Below, piece after piece: positions 15,764 through 24,418 of a DNA stretch of 64,000 nt (the stretch's first letter is position 1; every line of letters starts with the position of its first letter). The stretch lies in NCBI RefSeq assembly GCF_902833645.1, contig NZ_CADFGE010000007.1, positions 248,001 through 312,000 of the forward strand, in the 5' to 3' direction. Below the pieces are notes generated by a model, which did not search any database, had not been told where the DNA came from, and worked only from the letters and a program-made list of their open reading frames with translations. This stretch comes from Paraburkholderia fungorum. GTDB taxonomy: Bacteria > Pseudomonadota > Gammaproteobacteria > Burkholderiales > Burkholderiaceae. The position numbers and the translations under genes were made by a program.

Positions 15764-16222
15764 ATGAACAAAGCAGTCGAACTCGCACTCTTTTTGCATC
15801 TGCTCGCCGTCGCGGTCTGGGTAGGCGGAATGGTGTTCGCGCATTTCTGTCTACGGCCGGCCATTGCCGATCTTTCGCCGCAATTGCGCCTGCCGTTGTG
15901 GGAATCGGTGTTCGGCCGCTTCTTCAACTGGGTTGCGGCAGCGGTGCTGGTGATTCTCCTCACAGGCGGTTTCCTGCTGATGCAATTCGGCGGTGGTCAT
16001 GCCACGTGGCCGCTGCACGCCATGGCCGGCCTCGGCATCGTGATGATGCTGATTTTCGGACACATCCGCTTCGCCGTGTTCCCGCGCATTCGCCGCGCAG
16101 TGCAGGCTCAGAAGTGGCCGGATGGCGCACAGGCAGTCGGTACGATCCGGCGTCTGGTGCTCGTGAATATCGTGCTGGGCGTGGTGACGATCGGCGTGGC
16201 TGTGTTGTCGCGCGGGTTCTGA
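15764..16222 (+). CDS. CopD-like integral membrane protein
   Basis: This 152-aa protein has four hydrophobic segments (about 5-25, 43-65, 76-96 and 125-146). The first carries the motif LFLHLLAVAVWVGGMVFAHF, typical of CopD/YozB-like proteins with a membrane histidine. The ATG at 15764, preceded by AGAGGAAAA, fits better than the in-frame start at 15737. CopD proteins are linked to copper uptake or heme-type membrane proteins, but none of these partners is nearby, so the substrate is unknown. Confidence 0.8.
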   Translation: MNKAVELALFLHLLAVAVWVGGMVFAHFCLRPAIADLSPQLRLPLWESVFGRFFNWVAAAVLVILLTGGFLLMQFGGGHATWPLHAMAGLGIVMMLIFGHIRFAVFPRIRRAVQAQKWPDGAQAVGTIRRLVLVNIVLGVVTIGVAVLSRGF

Positions 16223-16246
16223 AACCGGCGCCTGAATCCAGGGTGT

Positions 16247-16277
16247 GCTTGCCTAAGGCGTGGCGCCGTAGGCAAGC
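16247..16277. terminator. Dyad at the convergent 3' ends, weak
   Basis: GCTTGCCTA (16247-16255) and TAGGCAAGC (16269-16277) are 9-bp arms spanning the chrA stop codon, between the convergent CopD-like gene and chrA. There is no U-tract, so terminator function is uncertain. Confidence 0.3.
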
Positions 16278-17461
16278 CATAGCCCGCACGCAATCGCCAC
16301 TGTTCCGTACACCACGTACACCGGCACCTTGAGTTTCGCGAAGCACATGCCGGAAAACACCGCCGTCAACAGATACATGGGTTTGAACGGCACATGCCCC
16401 GCGATGCGCAGCACGGCTACCGCCAGAAACGCGGTAGTGACCGCGCGCAAGATCCGCATGCCGTGCTCGAAACGCGGATTGGCCTTCAACTGATGCAGGT
16501 GCCGCTGCGCGAGCACCACCAGGCAGCCCGACGGCACAAACAGCGCGAGCGTGGCAATCAGCGCGCCCAACCAGCCGTCCACCAGATAGCCGAAAAACGG
16601 CACCACGTTCAGTAGCGGTCCCGGCGATAACGGAGACAGCGAAAATGCCAGCGTAAAGTCGTTATCCGACACACCGATCGCCGGCGTGACAAACAGCGTC
16701 TTGAGTACCGGCAACGCCGAGAAACCGCCGCCGAATAGCGTCATACCCGCACCGGCCAGCCGCGGCCATAGCAGCGCCAGTTCATAGCGACGTGGCAGCG
16801 GCAGCGCGAATATCGCCAGCAGTACGCACAACGCGGCCAGCATCTGCCAATCGCCTCGTTCGATCGACAGTTCGATACGTGTGTTGCGAGCCGGGCTGAC
16901 CAGCCAGCCGGAGCCGAAAGCCGCGCCGAGCATCACCACGTAGGCGGCGGGACTGCGTGCATAAAACAGGCCCACACACCCGAGCACCGCCGCGACCCAT
17001 TCGAGCTTGCCGCGCACCAGCGCACGCGTCTGTTTGTACCAGGTGATCGCGATCAGCGTGGCCAGCACCACGCTGAAATGATTGAGCAGAGTTTGAGAGG
17101 CCGCGGCACGCACGAGCGGCGTGCGGTAGAAGATCGCGAACAGCGTCATCAGCATGAAAAAAGGCAGCACGCTGGCCACGCCCGCCACCCAGGCGCCGGC
17201 GCGGCCGCGCAGCGCATGCCCGAGTTGCACGGCGACATTGCAGCCCACCGGTCCCGGCACCATCCACGCGAGCGCGATCAGATCGGAAAAGGCCACGCGC
17301 GAGAGCCGTCCCTCGCGTTCCACGTAATGGTTTTCAAGTTGCGCCATCAGCGCGAGGCCGCCCCACGACAGCGCCGACAGGCCGCACACGACCCGGAACA
17401 GCGTCCATAGCGGTTCCCGCTCCCCTCGTCTGGCTGCATCCTGGTTCGTGATCGTCTGCAT
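16253..17461 (-). CDS. chrA: Chromate transporter, CHR family (two-domain)
   Basis: This 402-aa membrane protein has the two homologous halves of long-chain ChrA. The first half has LSWGGLALMAQLENHYVEREGR and the motif GPVGCNVAVQLG; the second has MTLFGGGFSALPVLKTLFV and SPLSPGPLLNVVPFFGYLV. ChrA exports chromate by proton-linked antiport. No chrB regulator or other resistance gene is adjacent, so it is an orphan and might move another oxyanion. There is no good Shine-Dalgarno before the ATG. A 9-bp tandem repeat lies just upstream. Confidence 0.9.
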   Translation of the reverse strand: MQTITNQDAARRGEREPLWTLFRVVCGLSALSWGGLALMAQLENHYVEREGRLSRVAFSDLIALAWMVPGPVGCNVAVQLGHALRGRAGAWVAGVASVLPFFMLMTLFAIFYRTPLVRAAASQTLLNHFSVVLATLIAITWYKQTRALVRGKLEWVAAVLGCVGLFYARSPAAYVVMLGAAFGSGWLVSPARNTRIELSIERGDWQMLAALCVLLAIFALPLPRRYELALLWPRLAGAGMTLFGGGFSALPVLKTLFVTPAIGVSDNDFTLAFSLSPLSPGPLLNVVPFFGYLVDGWLGALIATLALFVPSGCLVVLAQRHLHQLKANPRFEHGMRILRAVTTAFLAVAVLRIAGHVPFKPMYLLTAVFSGMCFAKLKVPVYVVYGTVAIACGLWLAYGATP

Positions 17462-17509
17462 GGTGCCGCGGGCGCCGGCACGCGGGCGGCCCGCCCTCTG
17501 GGATCATTG

Positions 17510-17545
17510 TTGTGCGTGTTGTGCGTGTTGTGCGTGTTGTGCGTG
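17510..17545. repeat. 9-bp tandem repeat upstream of chrA
   Basis: There are four perfect copies of TTGTGCGTG plus the first three bases of a fifth. The array lies about 50-85 bp upstream of the chrA start codon, in the likely promoter or leader, where copy-number change would alter spacing by 9 bp per unit. Confidence 0.85.
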
Positions 17546-17714
17546 TTGGCGCGCCGGCAGCCGGTCTCGCGCCAGCACGCATTACAGCGTGAATGTAGCT
17601 GGTTTTGCGAGGCTGCGGTTGGATGAGGCGGGGCGCCGTTCATACGCTGATGGACCGCGTGCGGAAGGCCCGCGCATACACGTAAGTGCGACCAGCACCG
17701 CGCAGCCCGCGCAC

Positions 17715-20074
17715 TCAGCTACTAGCGCTCGTGCTGGACAAGCTGTTGGTGCTGTCCGTCTCATGTGTGGGGCGCTGGCCTTTCATGCCGCAGACGCCGA
17801 AGCGTTCGAGCAGTGCCGGAATGGCGTCGACCGGCACCGGCCGCGAGAACAGGAAGCCCTGCGCCTCGATATGGCCTAGTGCGGCGAGCCACGCAATCTG
17901 CTCTTCGGTCTCGGTGCCTTCGACCACCACCGTGAGCCCGAGCGAACGCGCGAGATTGACGATCGCGGTGACCATCACGCAGACACTGCGGTCGCCAGGA
18001 ATCGCCTGGACGAACGAACGGTCCACCTTCAGCGTGTCGACCGAGAAGCGGTTCAGGTAGGAGAGCGACGAATAGCCGGTGCCGAAGTCGTCGAGCGCGA
18101 TGCGCACGCCGAGGCGCTTCAACGCGAAGATCTTCTCCGAGACGAGCTCGGGATATTCCATCATCGCGGTCTCGGTGATTTCGAGTTCGAGGCGGCGCGC
18201 GGAGATGCCGCTTTCCTCGATCGCATGCGAGACGGTTTCGTAGAGATCGCCGCGCCAGAATTGCACCGCGGAGATGTTCACCGCGAGCGACAGCGTGTCG
18301 TAGCCTGTTGCTGCCACACCGCCAGTTGGCGGCATGCGGTCTCGATCACGAAGTCGCCGATCGGCACGATCAGGCCGGTCGATTCGGCGACCGGAATGAA
18401 TTCGTTGGCGGGAATCAGGCCGTGCTGCGGATGGTTCCAGCGCACCAGCGCTTCAAAACCGGTGATGCAGCGGCGCGTCAGATCGATCTTCGGCTGGTAG
18501 GCGAGAAACAGTTGACCTTCGGCGAGCGCGACGCGCAACTGCTGTTCCCATTTCATCAAATGGTCCGCGCGGTGCGACAGTTGCGGCGAATAGAACTGGT
18601 AGCAGTTCTTACCTGCGTCCTTGGCGCTGTACATCGCGAGATCGGCCTTTTTCAGCAGGTCGATTTCGCTCTCGTTGGTGACCGAGTAGAGCGCGATGCC
18701 GATGCTCGCATGCAGAACGAACGAACTGCCGCGCACTTCGAAAGGCTTGGCGAAGGCTTCGGCCGCCGCTTCGGCGAGCGTGACCGCGCGCTTCTCGACG
18801 TCGTCGCCCTTGATCACGACGACGAACTCGTCGCCGCCGATGCGGCTCAACGAGCCGCCATCGCCGACCGCGGTAGCGAGACGCGAGGCTGTCATTTGCA
18901 GCACGATGTCGCCGGCGTTGTGGCCGAGCGTGTCGTTGACGGTCTTGAAGTTGTCGAGGTCGATGAAGAGAATCGCGAGGCGGCCGAGATTGGACGGCTG
19001 CGCCACGTCGTGCCGCAAGGTTTGCAACGTTGCATAGCGATTGCGCAAACCGGTCAGCAGGTCGTACTCGACCAGATGCGTCATCTCGCGTTCACGCCCG
19101 AGCAGCTTGCCGATCAGACCGGTGGCCACCGCGAAGAAGCTCAGCATCGCGAGCGAGATGAAACCCGCCATCAGCAGATAGACGTTGCGCGTGTGATTGT
19201 AGTCGGCGAATTCTTCGGCTTGCGACAGGCCCACCAGCACGCCAAGCGGATAGCCGTCGATATGCCGGTACGAGACGATGCGCGTGACGTTGTCGATCGA
19301 GTCCACATAGGTGCCCGACACGTGTTCCGAGGTCGGATACGATCCGCTCGCCGAGAACGCGCCGTTGGCGCTGTCGGGGCTGCCCGTGCGGCGCGCCAAT
19401 ACCGTGCCGCTGTCGGAAATCACCGCGATCACGCCTTCACGGCCAATGGCCGCGTTGTTGTAGAAGTCGCTGGTGAAATAGCTTGGGTCTTCGGAGACCA
19501 CCACGACGCCTGCGAACGAGCCGTCGGGATGATTCAGACGGCGCGTCATCTGCAAGGTCCAGTGGCCGGATATGCGGCCGAGCACCGGCTTGCTGATATA
19601 GAGCTGGTCGTCGTTTTCGTGTTCGTGGACCTTGAAGTGTTCGCGGTCCGACAGATCGATATGCTTGGGATTGAGTTCGGCCGTATTGGCGATCAGCGTG
19701 CCGTGCTCGTTGATTAGCGACACCTGCACCAGCGTATCGCTTTGCACCACGCCTTTTTCGACCGTGTTGGTCAGATCGAAACGATTCGGCGATTTCTCGA
19801 ACTCGTATTTGACGAAGCGGGTGATCTGGTCGACCTGGTGAATCGCCTTGACCGTGTGCTGCTCCAGCGCCGCGGACAGAATTGCGGCAGAGGCCATGGC
19901 TTCGCGATTCGTGGCTTCTCTCTCAACCGACAGACGCGCGAAGATCACGGCCCAGAGCAGGATCAGCACCAGCACGCCGAGCGCGGGAATCGCAAGCAAG
20001 GCTCGGCGGCGCGACACGGCGGGGTCGCGCCGGGGTTTGGCTTCGCGCTGGTCGGAGAAGCGGAACTGGCTCAT
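17715..20074 (-). pseudogene. dCACHE-GGDEF-EAL protein gene with frameshift
   Basis: The gene reads as an inner-membrane cyclic-di-GMP enzyme: a membrane segment at about 25-48, a periplasmic double-Cache sensor (about 55-295), a second membrane segment (about 305-330), a GGDEF domain with intact SRIGGDEF (near 420) and an EAL domain with FEALVRW (near 540). Inside the EAL domain the frame shifts after VWQQQ. The remainder (GYDTLSLAVNISAVQFW, ITET, DDFGTGYSSLSYL, KVDRSFV, VVEGTET) continues in another frame from 18335 to 17715. Adding one G at 18304-18305 (CAGGC to CAGGGC) restores a 786-aa protein. As sequenced, the product would be a 598-aa cyclase with a truncated EAL domain. A sequencing error in a G run is possible. 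Confidence 0.88.
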
Positions 20075-20541
20075 CGGGTAGCCCGTTCCCTGGTGCCGGC
20101 CAGTTGCAACTGCGCGAGCATTGACTGCGCTAATTTCATGGGTGGCTGCATGGTGACCAAGGTGCCGGAACTGCTGCGCAGGGGAAGGGAGCGTGGCGTC
20201 GTGCCTGACCGTCCGGAGGTCATCGGGTACGTTTCGATATTACTTAATGCCACTGGATTAAGGAAGCGTCCGCGCATCGGGTATACGCGGGCGCGACCGG
20301 CCGTCCCGGCGGGCTGAATTCGCAGCCGGCACGGCCAGCCTTGGGACCGCGGTCTGGCATTTGTTTTCGAGTATCTCATCGGGATCTGGAATTCAGGTGT
20401 GCCAGGTCTGGCGTTATGCGCGACGCATTAACTGCGTAAACGGTACGGCTTTTATGGCCAGGCGTGGCCGAAAATGGTGAGACACCGGCTGCAATCAACG
20501 GCAGGCCAGTGCCCGCAAGCCTGCAACCGGTGCAGCGCCGT
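20075..20541. other. 467-bp spacer, no gene seen
   Basis: This region lies upstream of the GGDEF-EAL gene and downstream of the PhzF gene, so it must hold the promoter of the former. Open frames here lack ribosome sites and coding character. No clear promoter, terminator or repeat is recognised. Confidence 0.45.
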
Positions 20542-21462
20542 TCATGGCAAACGGAACGTGCCGTCGACGATCGTGACCGATCTCCCGCCGATCCACGTTT
20601 TGCCGGCTGCGTCGTCGTAATGCACCGAAATGTTGCCGGCGCGGCCTAGTACTGTGCCTTGGCGGGCCGTGTAGTGCGAACCCGGGCGCCGTTGCTGGGC
20701 GCTCAGAAGGCCCGCGAGTGCCGCGTTAGCGCTACCCGTAACCGGATCTTCGCCGACGCCGAAGCTCCCGCCCGCCATCAGACAGCGCACCTCGAAGGTG
20801 GCCGGGCCGTCGGCGTCGTGCGGCCCATAGACGGCGAGACCGTGGGTGTTCACCGTATGCACGATGTCGGCGAGCGCCGCGGCGTCGGGCTCGAGCGCGA
20901 GGCAGTCGCGCGCGGAATTGACCCGCACCACGAGCCATGGCGCGCCATTGTCGACCGCGCAGGGCGTTGCACTGAAATCGATCGCGTCGCTACGTAAAGC
21001 CGTAGTCAGTGCCGCGTAGCGGTCCTGCGCAAGCGGCGTGACGCGCGCGGGCGGTGCGGCGAAAGCCCATTCGCCTGGCGTCTGGCCGGTCGATCCCGTT
21101 CCCGATCCCGATTCAGTCAGCGCTTGCAGCTCGACGAGCCCCACGCCGCATTGCTGCACCAGCTTGCCGGCCTGTCTGGGCTGGTAACCGCTTTCGAGCA
21201 ACGCATGCGCGGTGCCGAGTGTCGGATGACCGGCGAACGGCAGTTCGCCATGCGTCGTGAAGATACGCACGCGATAGTCGGCGGCCGGGTCGGTTGGTTT
21301 TAGCAGGAAAGTGGTTTCGGACAGATTGGTCCAGTGCGCGATTGCCTGCATCTGATTCGCATCGAGCCCATCGGCGTCGAACACGACCGCAAGCGGATTG
21401 CCTTTGAACGGCACCGACGTAAACACGTCGACCTGTTTAAAACGAGCGGTGTTGGCGGGCAT
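20542..21462 (-). CDS. PhzF family isomerase/epimerase-like protein
   Basis: This 306-aa protein has the diaminopimelate-epimerase-like fold of the PhzF family: KQVDVFTSVPFKGNPLAVVF at the start, LSETTFLL containing the conserved catalytic glutamate (near 48), THGELPFAGHPTLGTAH near 75, and GEDPVTGSANAAL in the second half. Start ATG 21462 matches the family N-terminus; the upstream TTG at 21522 is less likely. It is the last of a minus-strand row with VOC, aminotransferase and RidA genes. A 193-bp gap separates it from RidA, so it may have its own promoter. Substrate unknown. Confidence 0.9.
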   Translation of the reverse strand: MPANTARFKQVDVFTSVPFKGNPLAVVFDADGLDANQMQAIAHWTNLSETTFLLKPTDPAADYRVRIFTTHGELPFAGHPTLGTAHALLESGYQPRQAGKLVQQCGVGLVELQALTESGSGTGSTGQTPGEWAFAAPPARVTPLAQDRYAALTTALRSDAIDFSATPCAVDNGAPWLVVRVNSARDCLALEPDAAALADIVHTVNTHGLAVYGPHDADGPATFEVRCLMAGGSFGVGEDPVTGSANAALAGLLSAQQRRPGSHYTARQGTVLGRAGNISVHYDDAAGKTWIGGRSVTIVDGTFRLP

Positions 21463-21655
21463 CGGGCGCAATCCGGCGAATCCAGCAGATTGATAGGGTT
21501 CGGGGATTCTACCTGGTGACAAAGGAACGATCTACCTTGCGATAAATGCAGAACGCGCCGCAGGTGCTGGACACCTTGCGACGCGTTCAGTGCATTGACG
21601 GCCACTCGCGGGACGGCACACTGGGCGAACCAGCGGCCGAACCTGTTGGCATGCG

Positions 21656-22120
21656 TTATTCGACTTCGGCGATCATCTCGATCTCGACGCAAGCGCCGAG
21701 CGGAATCTGTGCCACGCCGAATGCCGAACGTGCATGCTTGCCGCGCTCGCCGAACACATCCGCGATCAGCTCGGATGCGCCGTTGGTCACCAGATGCTGC
21801 TCAGTGAACTCGAGCGTGGAATTGACCAGACTCATTAGCTTGACGATGCGCGTGACGCGGTTCAGGTCGCCCACATGCGTGTGCAGCGTGGCGAGCAGGT
21901 CGATCGCGATCGAGCGTGCGGCGGCCTTGCCTTCTTCGGTGGTGAGCGTCGCGCCGAGCTTGCCGGCCCACACCTTGCCGTCCTTCTTGGCGATGTGACC
22001 GGACAGGTACACCGTGTTGCCGCTTTGCGCGCTCATCACATAGGCGGCGGCCGGAGCGCCCGCGCTCGGCAGTTCGATGCCCAGTTCCTTAAGCTTGTCG
22101 TACACATTCGTTTGAGCCAT
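21656..22120 (-). CDS. RidA family protein (YjgF/YER057c/UK114)
   Basis: This 154-aa protein has an N-terminal extension (VYDKLKELGIELPSAGAPAA) and core motifs VYLSGHIAK and LVNSTLEFTEQHLVTNGASEL. The canonical RidA active-site arginine in a 'P-R-x-A/C-V' context is not obvious; the equivalent region reads HARSAFGVAQIPLG. RidA proteins remove reactive enamine/imine products made by PLP enzymes. It lies 57 bp after an aminotransferase, which fits such a clean-up role. AGGAA precedes the ATG. Confidence 0.9.
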   Translation of the reverse strand: MAQTNVYDKLKELGIELPSAGAPAAAYVMSAQSGNTVYLSGHIAKKDGKVWAGKLGATLTTEEGKAAARSIAIDLLATLHTHVGDLNRVTRIVKLMSLVNSTLEFTEQHLVTNGASELIADVFGERGKHARSAFGVAQIPLGACVEIEMIAEVE

Positions 22121-22177
22121 GGTGTGTTCCTGGTCGGTAGTGGAAGTCGGTTAACCCGGCGCGGCGGCCGGGGGTGT

Positions 22178-23374
22178 TCAGACCTTTGCGCGGATCAGTT
22201 CCGCGAGACGCGCCACGCCTTCGTCGATTTTCGCCGGCGGCACCGTGACGAACGACAGGCGCAGCGTATTGTGCTGGGCTTCGCTCGCGAAGAAAGGAGC
22301 GCCCGGCACGAACGCGACATTCTGCGCGACGGCTTCTTCGAGTAGCTTCATGCTGTCGATCTGCGTGGGCAGATTCACCCACACGAACATGCCGCCTTCC
22401 GGACGGTTCCAGCTTACGCCTTCAGGCATATAGCGTTCGAGCGCGGCGAGCATTGCCGCGCATTGATCGCGATACAGCTCGCGAATGGTCGGCACGTGCG
22501 TGTCGAGGAAGCCGTCCTTGACCACTTCGTACACGATGCGTTGCGTGAAGCTCGGCGTGTGCAGATCGGTGGCTTGCTTGGCCTGCACGAGCTTGAAGAT
22601 CAACTCTTCTGGCGCAATGATGTAGCCGACCCGCAGGCCCGGCGCGAGCACTTTCGAGAACGAACCGAGATGGACGATGTGGTCCGGCGCCATCGACAGC
22701 ATGGTGGGCAGCGGTTCACCGGCGTAGTCGAGCGCGCCGTACGGATCGTCTTCGATCACCGGGAACGGTGCGGTCTTTGCAAACGCGGCCAGCGCACGGC
22801 GGCGTTCTACCGGCAGGCGGCGGCCCGTCGGATTCTGGAAGTTCGGTTGTGCGTACAACAGGCGCGCGCCCGCCGTCAGTTCGGGCGTCAGCGCCTCGGG
22901 AATCAGGCCTTGCTCGTCCGTCGGCACCTGCACGTAGCGGGGTTCGTACATCGAGAACGATTGCAGCGCGCCGAGGTAGGTCGGCGTTTCGACCAGTACG
23001 GGGCTGTTCGGGCACACCAGCACTTTACCGAGCAGATCGAGCGCCTGTTGCGAGCCGGTGGTGATCAGGACCTGCGACGGGCGAATCTGCGCGCCGTTCA
23101 CCGAATAGCGTTGCGCGATCCATTCACGCAGCGGCAGATAGCCTTCGGTCGCGCTGTATTGCAAGGCCGCGGCGGGTGCGTCGCGCAGAATGCGATCGGA
23201 TGCTTCGCGCATGCGTTCGGCCGGGAAGGTTGCCGGCGAGGGCAGGCCGCCCGCGAACGAAATGACTTCGGGCCGTTCCGTGACCTTCAGGATCTCGCGA
23301 ATCGCCGAGCTCGTGAGCTTGCGTGCGCGTTCGGACAGTTGCCACGTGGGGGCTTTCAAGTCGCTTTGGTCCAT
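22178..23374 (-). CDS. PLP-dependent aminotransferase, class I/II
   Basis: This 398-aa fold-type I aminotransferase resembles 2-aminoadipate/multisubstrate aminotransferases (LysN-like) and the catalytic domain of MocR regulators. The PLP lysine is in HLGSFSKVLAPGLRVGYI. Other motifs are YSATEGYLPLREWIA, QPNFQNPTGR and IEDDPYG. It has no DNA-binding domain. AGAGGAGA lies just before the ATG. It is the second gene of the VOC-aminotransferase-RidA-PhzF row, opposite a MocR regulator. The amino acid substrate cannot be told from sequence. Confidence 0.92.
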   Translation of the reverse strand: MDQSDLKAPTWQLSERARKLTSSAIREILKVTERPEVISFAGGLPSPATFPAERMREASDRILRDAPAAALQYSATEGYLPLREWIAQRYSVNGAQIRPSQVLITTGSQQALDLLGKVLVCPNSPVLVETPTYLGALQSFSMYEPRYVQVPTDEQGLIPEALTPELTAGARLLYAQPNFQNPTGRRLPVERRRALAAFAKTAPFPVIEDDPYGALDYAGEPLPTMLSMAPDHIVHLGSFSKVLAPGLRVGYIIAPEELIFKLVQAKQATDLHTPSFTQRIVYEVVKDGFLDTHVPTIRELYRDQCAAMLAALERYMPEGVSWNRPEGGMFVWVNLPTQIDSMKLLEEAVAQNVAFVPGAPFFASEAQHNTLRLSFVTVPPAKIDEGVARLAELIRAKV

Positions 23375-23449
23375 GGTCTCCTCTGCTGGTATGTCTGGAA
23401 CCGGTCAAAACTTCAATTATCGCGCGAGTCGACGACCTGCGCGCGCTGC

Positions 23450-24139
23450 TTATTTAAGGGTCCGTAGACCCTCGGGTGTTTCAAACTCGGCGATGAGCGC
23501 CGCTGCGCCTTCCGTGGGTTCGAGCGCGATCAGGTGCGCCGCGCCCAGCCAGCGCAATTGCGAGGCAATCGCGTCGGTTTGCGGATGGCTTGCTTTCAAA
23601 GCTTTCAGGGCGATGCCTGTTTCCGGCAGCACCGCCGACGGATGCCGCAGCGTGTCCCACTGGATCAGCGACGGCAGCACACCGTCGCCAGCACCCTCCC
23701 ACGCGGGGAACGCGCCGTCGTCAGGCACCGACAGCCCCCAGCTGAAGTCGCCGCGCGTCATCGGCACGATCGGCGCAATGCGCTGCGGATACTGTGCCTG
23801 CCATGCGGTGAGCCGCTTCGGGCGGTCGACTCGGGCCACCCAGTGCGACAGGTACGGCCCTTTTTCGAGCCGCGCCTGCGTGGCCGGGTCGTCGAGCGCG
23901 AACAGGCGGGCTCGGGGCGCGCCGGCGTCCGCGGGTTCCGCGGCCTGCGGGTCGGCCGCGATCACTTCCAGATACACGCCGCCCCACAGGTTCAACAGGC
24001 GATTGTGGGTGCGCATCAACGGATGCGCACCGCCGCCGGACGGTGCGACGCCGAGCGTGTCGGCGACGTACTGCGTGCCCTCGTCGAGGGTACGGGCGGA
24101 AATCACGAGGTGATCGAGACGGAGCGGATGGGCAGTCAT
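23450..24139 (-). CDS. VOC superfamily, glyoxalase-like domain protein
   Basis: This 229-aa protein begins LRLDHLVISARTLDEGTQYV, the opening motif of the glyoxalase-like (PF13468-type) branch of the VOC fold. H11 and E60 (GGVYLEVIA) are in positions often used for metal binding. It is the first gene of the minus-strand row, 75 bp before the aminotransferase. It diverges from the MocR gene and shares with it a 279-bp spacer containing repeats. The reaction is unknown; dioxygenase-, isomerase- or lyase-type chemistry is typical for the superfamily. Confidence 0.85.
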   Translation of the reverse strand: MTAHPLRLDHLVISARTLDEGTQYVADTLGVAPSGGGAHPLMRTHNRLLNLWGGVYLEVIAADPQAAEPADAGAPRARLFALDDPATQARLEKGPYLSHWVARVDRPKRLTAWQAQYPQRIAPIVPMTRGDFSWGLSVPDDGAFPAWEGAGDGVLPSLIQWDTLRHPSAVLPETGIALKALKASHPQTDAIASQLRWLGAAHLIALEPTEGAAALIAEFETPEGLRTLK

Positions 24140-24374
24140 GGCGGATCAGGAAAACGGTTTCTGCGGTAAGCCGGAACGTGCGCCGGATGCGGCAGCAGCG
24201 GGGCCGGGGTCGTAAGCATAACCGTTTGCCGGGTCGGCGGGCCAGACGGATGGCGTTTGGGCTGGTCTTGCCCAAGGCCGCTCGGGTGCGCTGCATGACG
24301 CCCCGGGCCGCTTCATCATCCGTTGCTTATCTTGAATCCAGCCTTGAATGTAGCGGTGGCGACCGGCACAGTAA

Positions 24375-24405
24375 CGGTACAATCGACTCGATACCATTCG
24401 GTACA
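24375..24405. promoter_or_regulatory. Direct repeats, possible MocR operator and -10
   Basis: CGGTACA occurs at 24375-24381 and again at 24399-24405, 24 bp apart. TACCATTCGGTA (24393-24403) adds an inverted arrangement. TACAAT at 24378-24383 is a plausible -10 for the MocR gene overlapping the first repeat. MocR regulators often bind direct repeats in the divergent promoter, so this is the best operator candidate for the locus. Confidence 0.5.
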
Positions 24406-24418
24406 GTTGGAGTCAGCC

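Noticed and set aside
17510..17545. CRISPR array
   Set aside because: Units are 9 bp with no spacers; it is a simple tandem repeat.
18298..18312. Programmed ribosomal frameshift in the GGDEF-EAL gene
   Set aside because: No slippery heptamer or stimulatory structure is seen at CAACAGGCTA; a one-base deletion explains it better.
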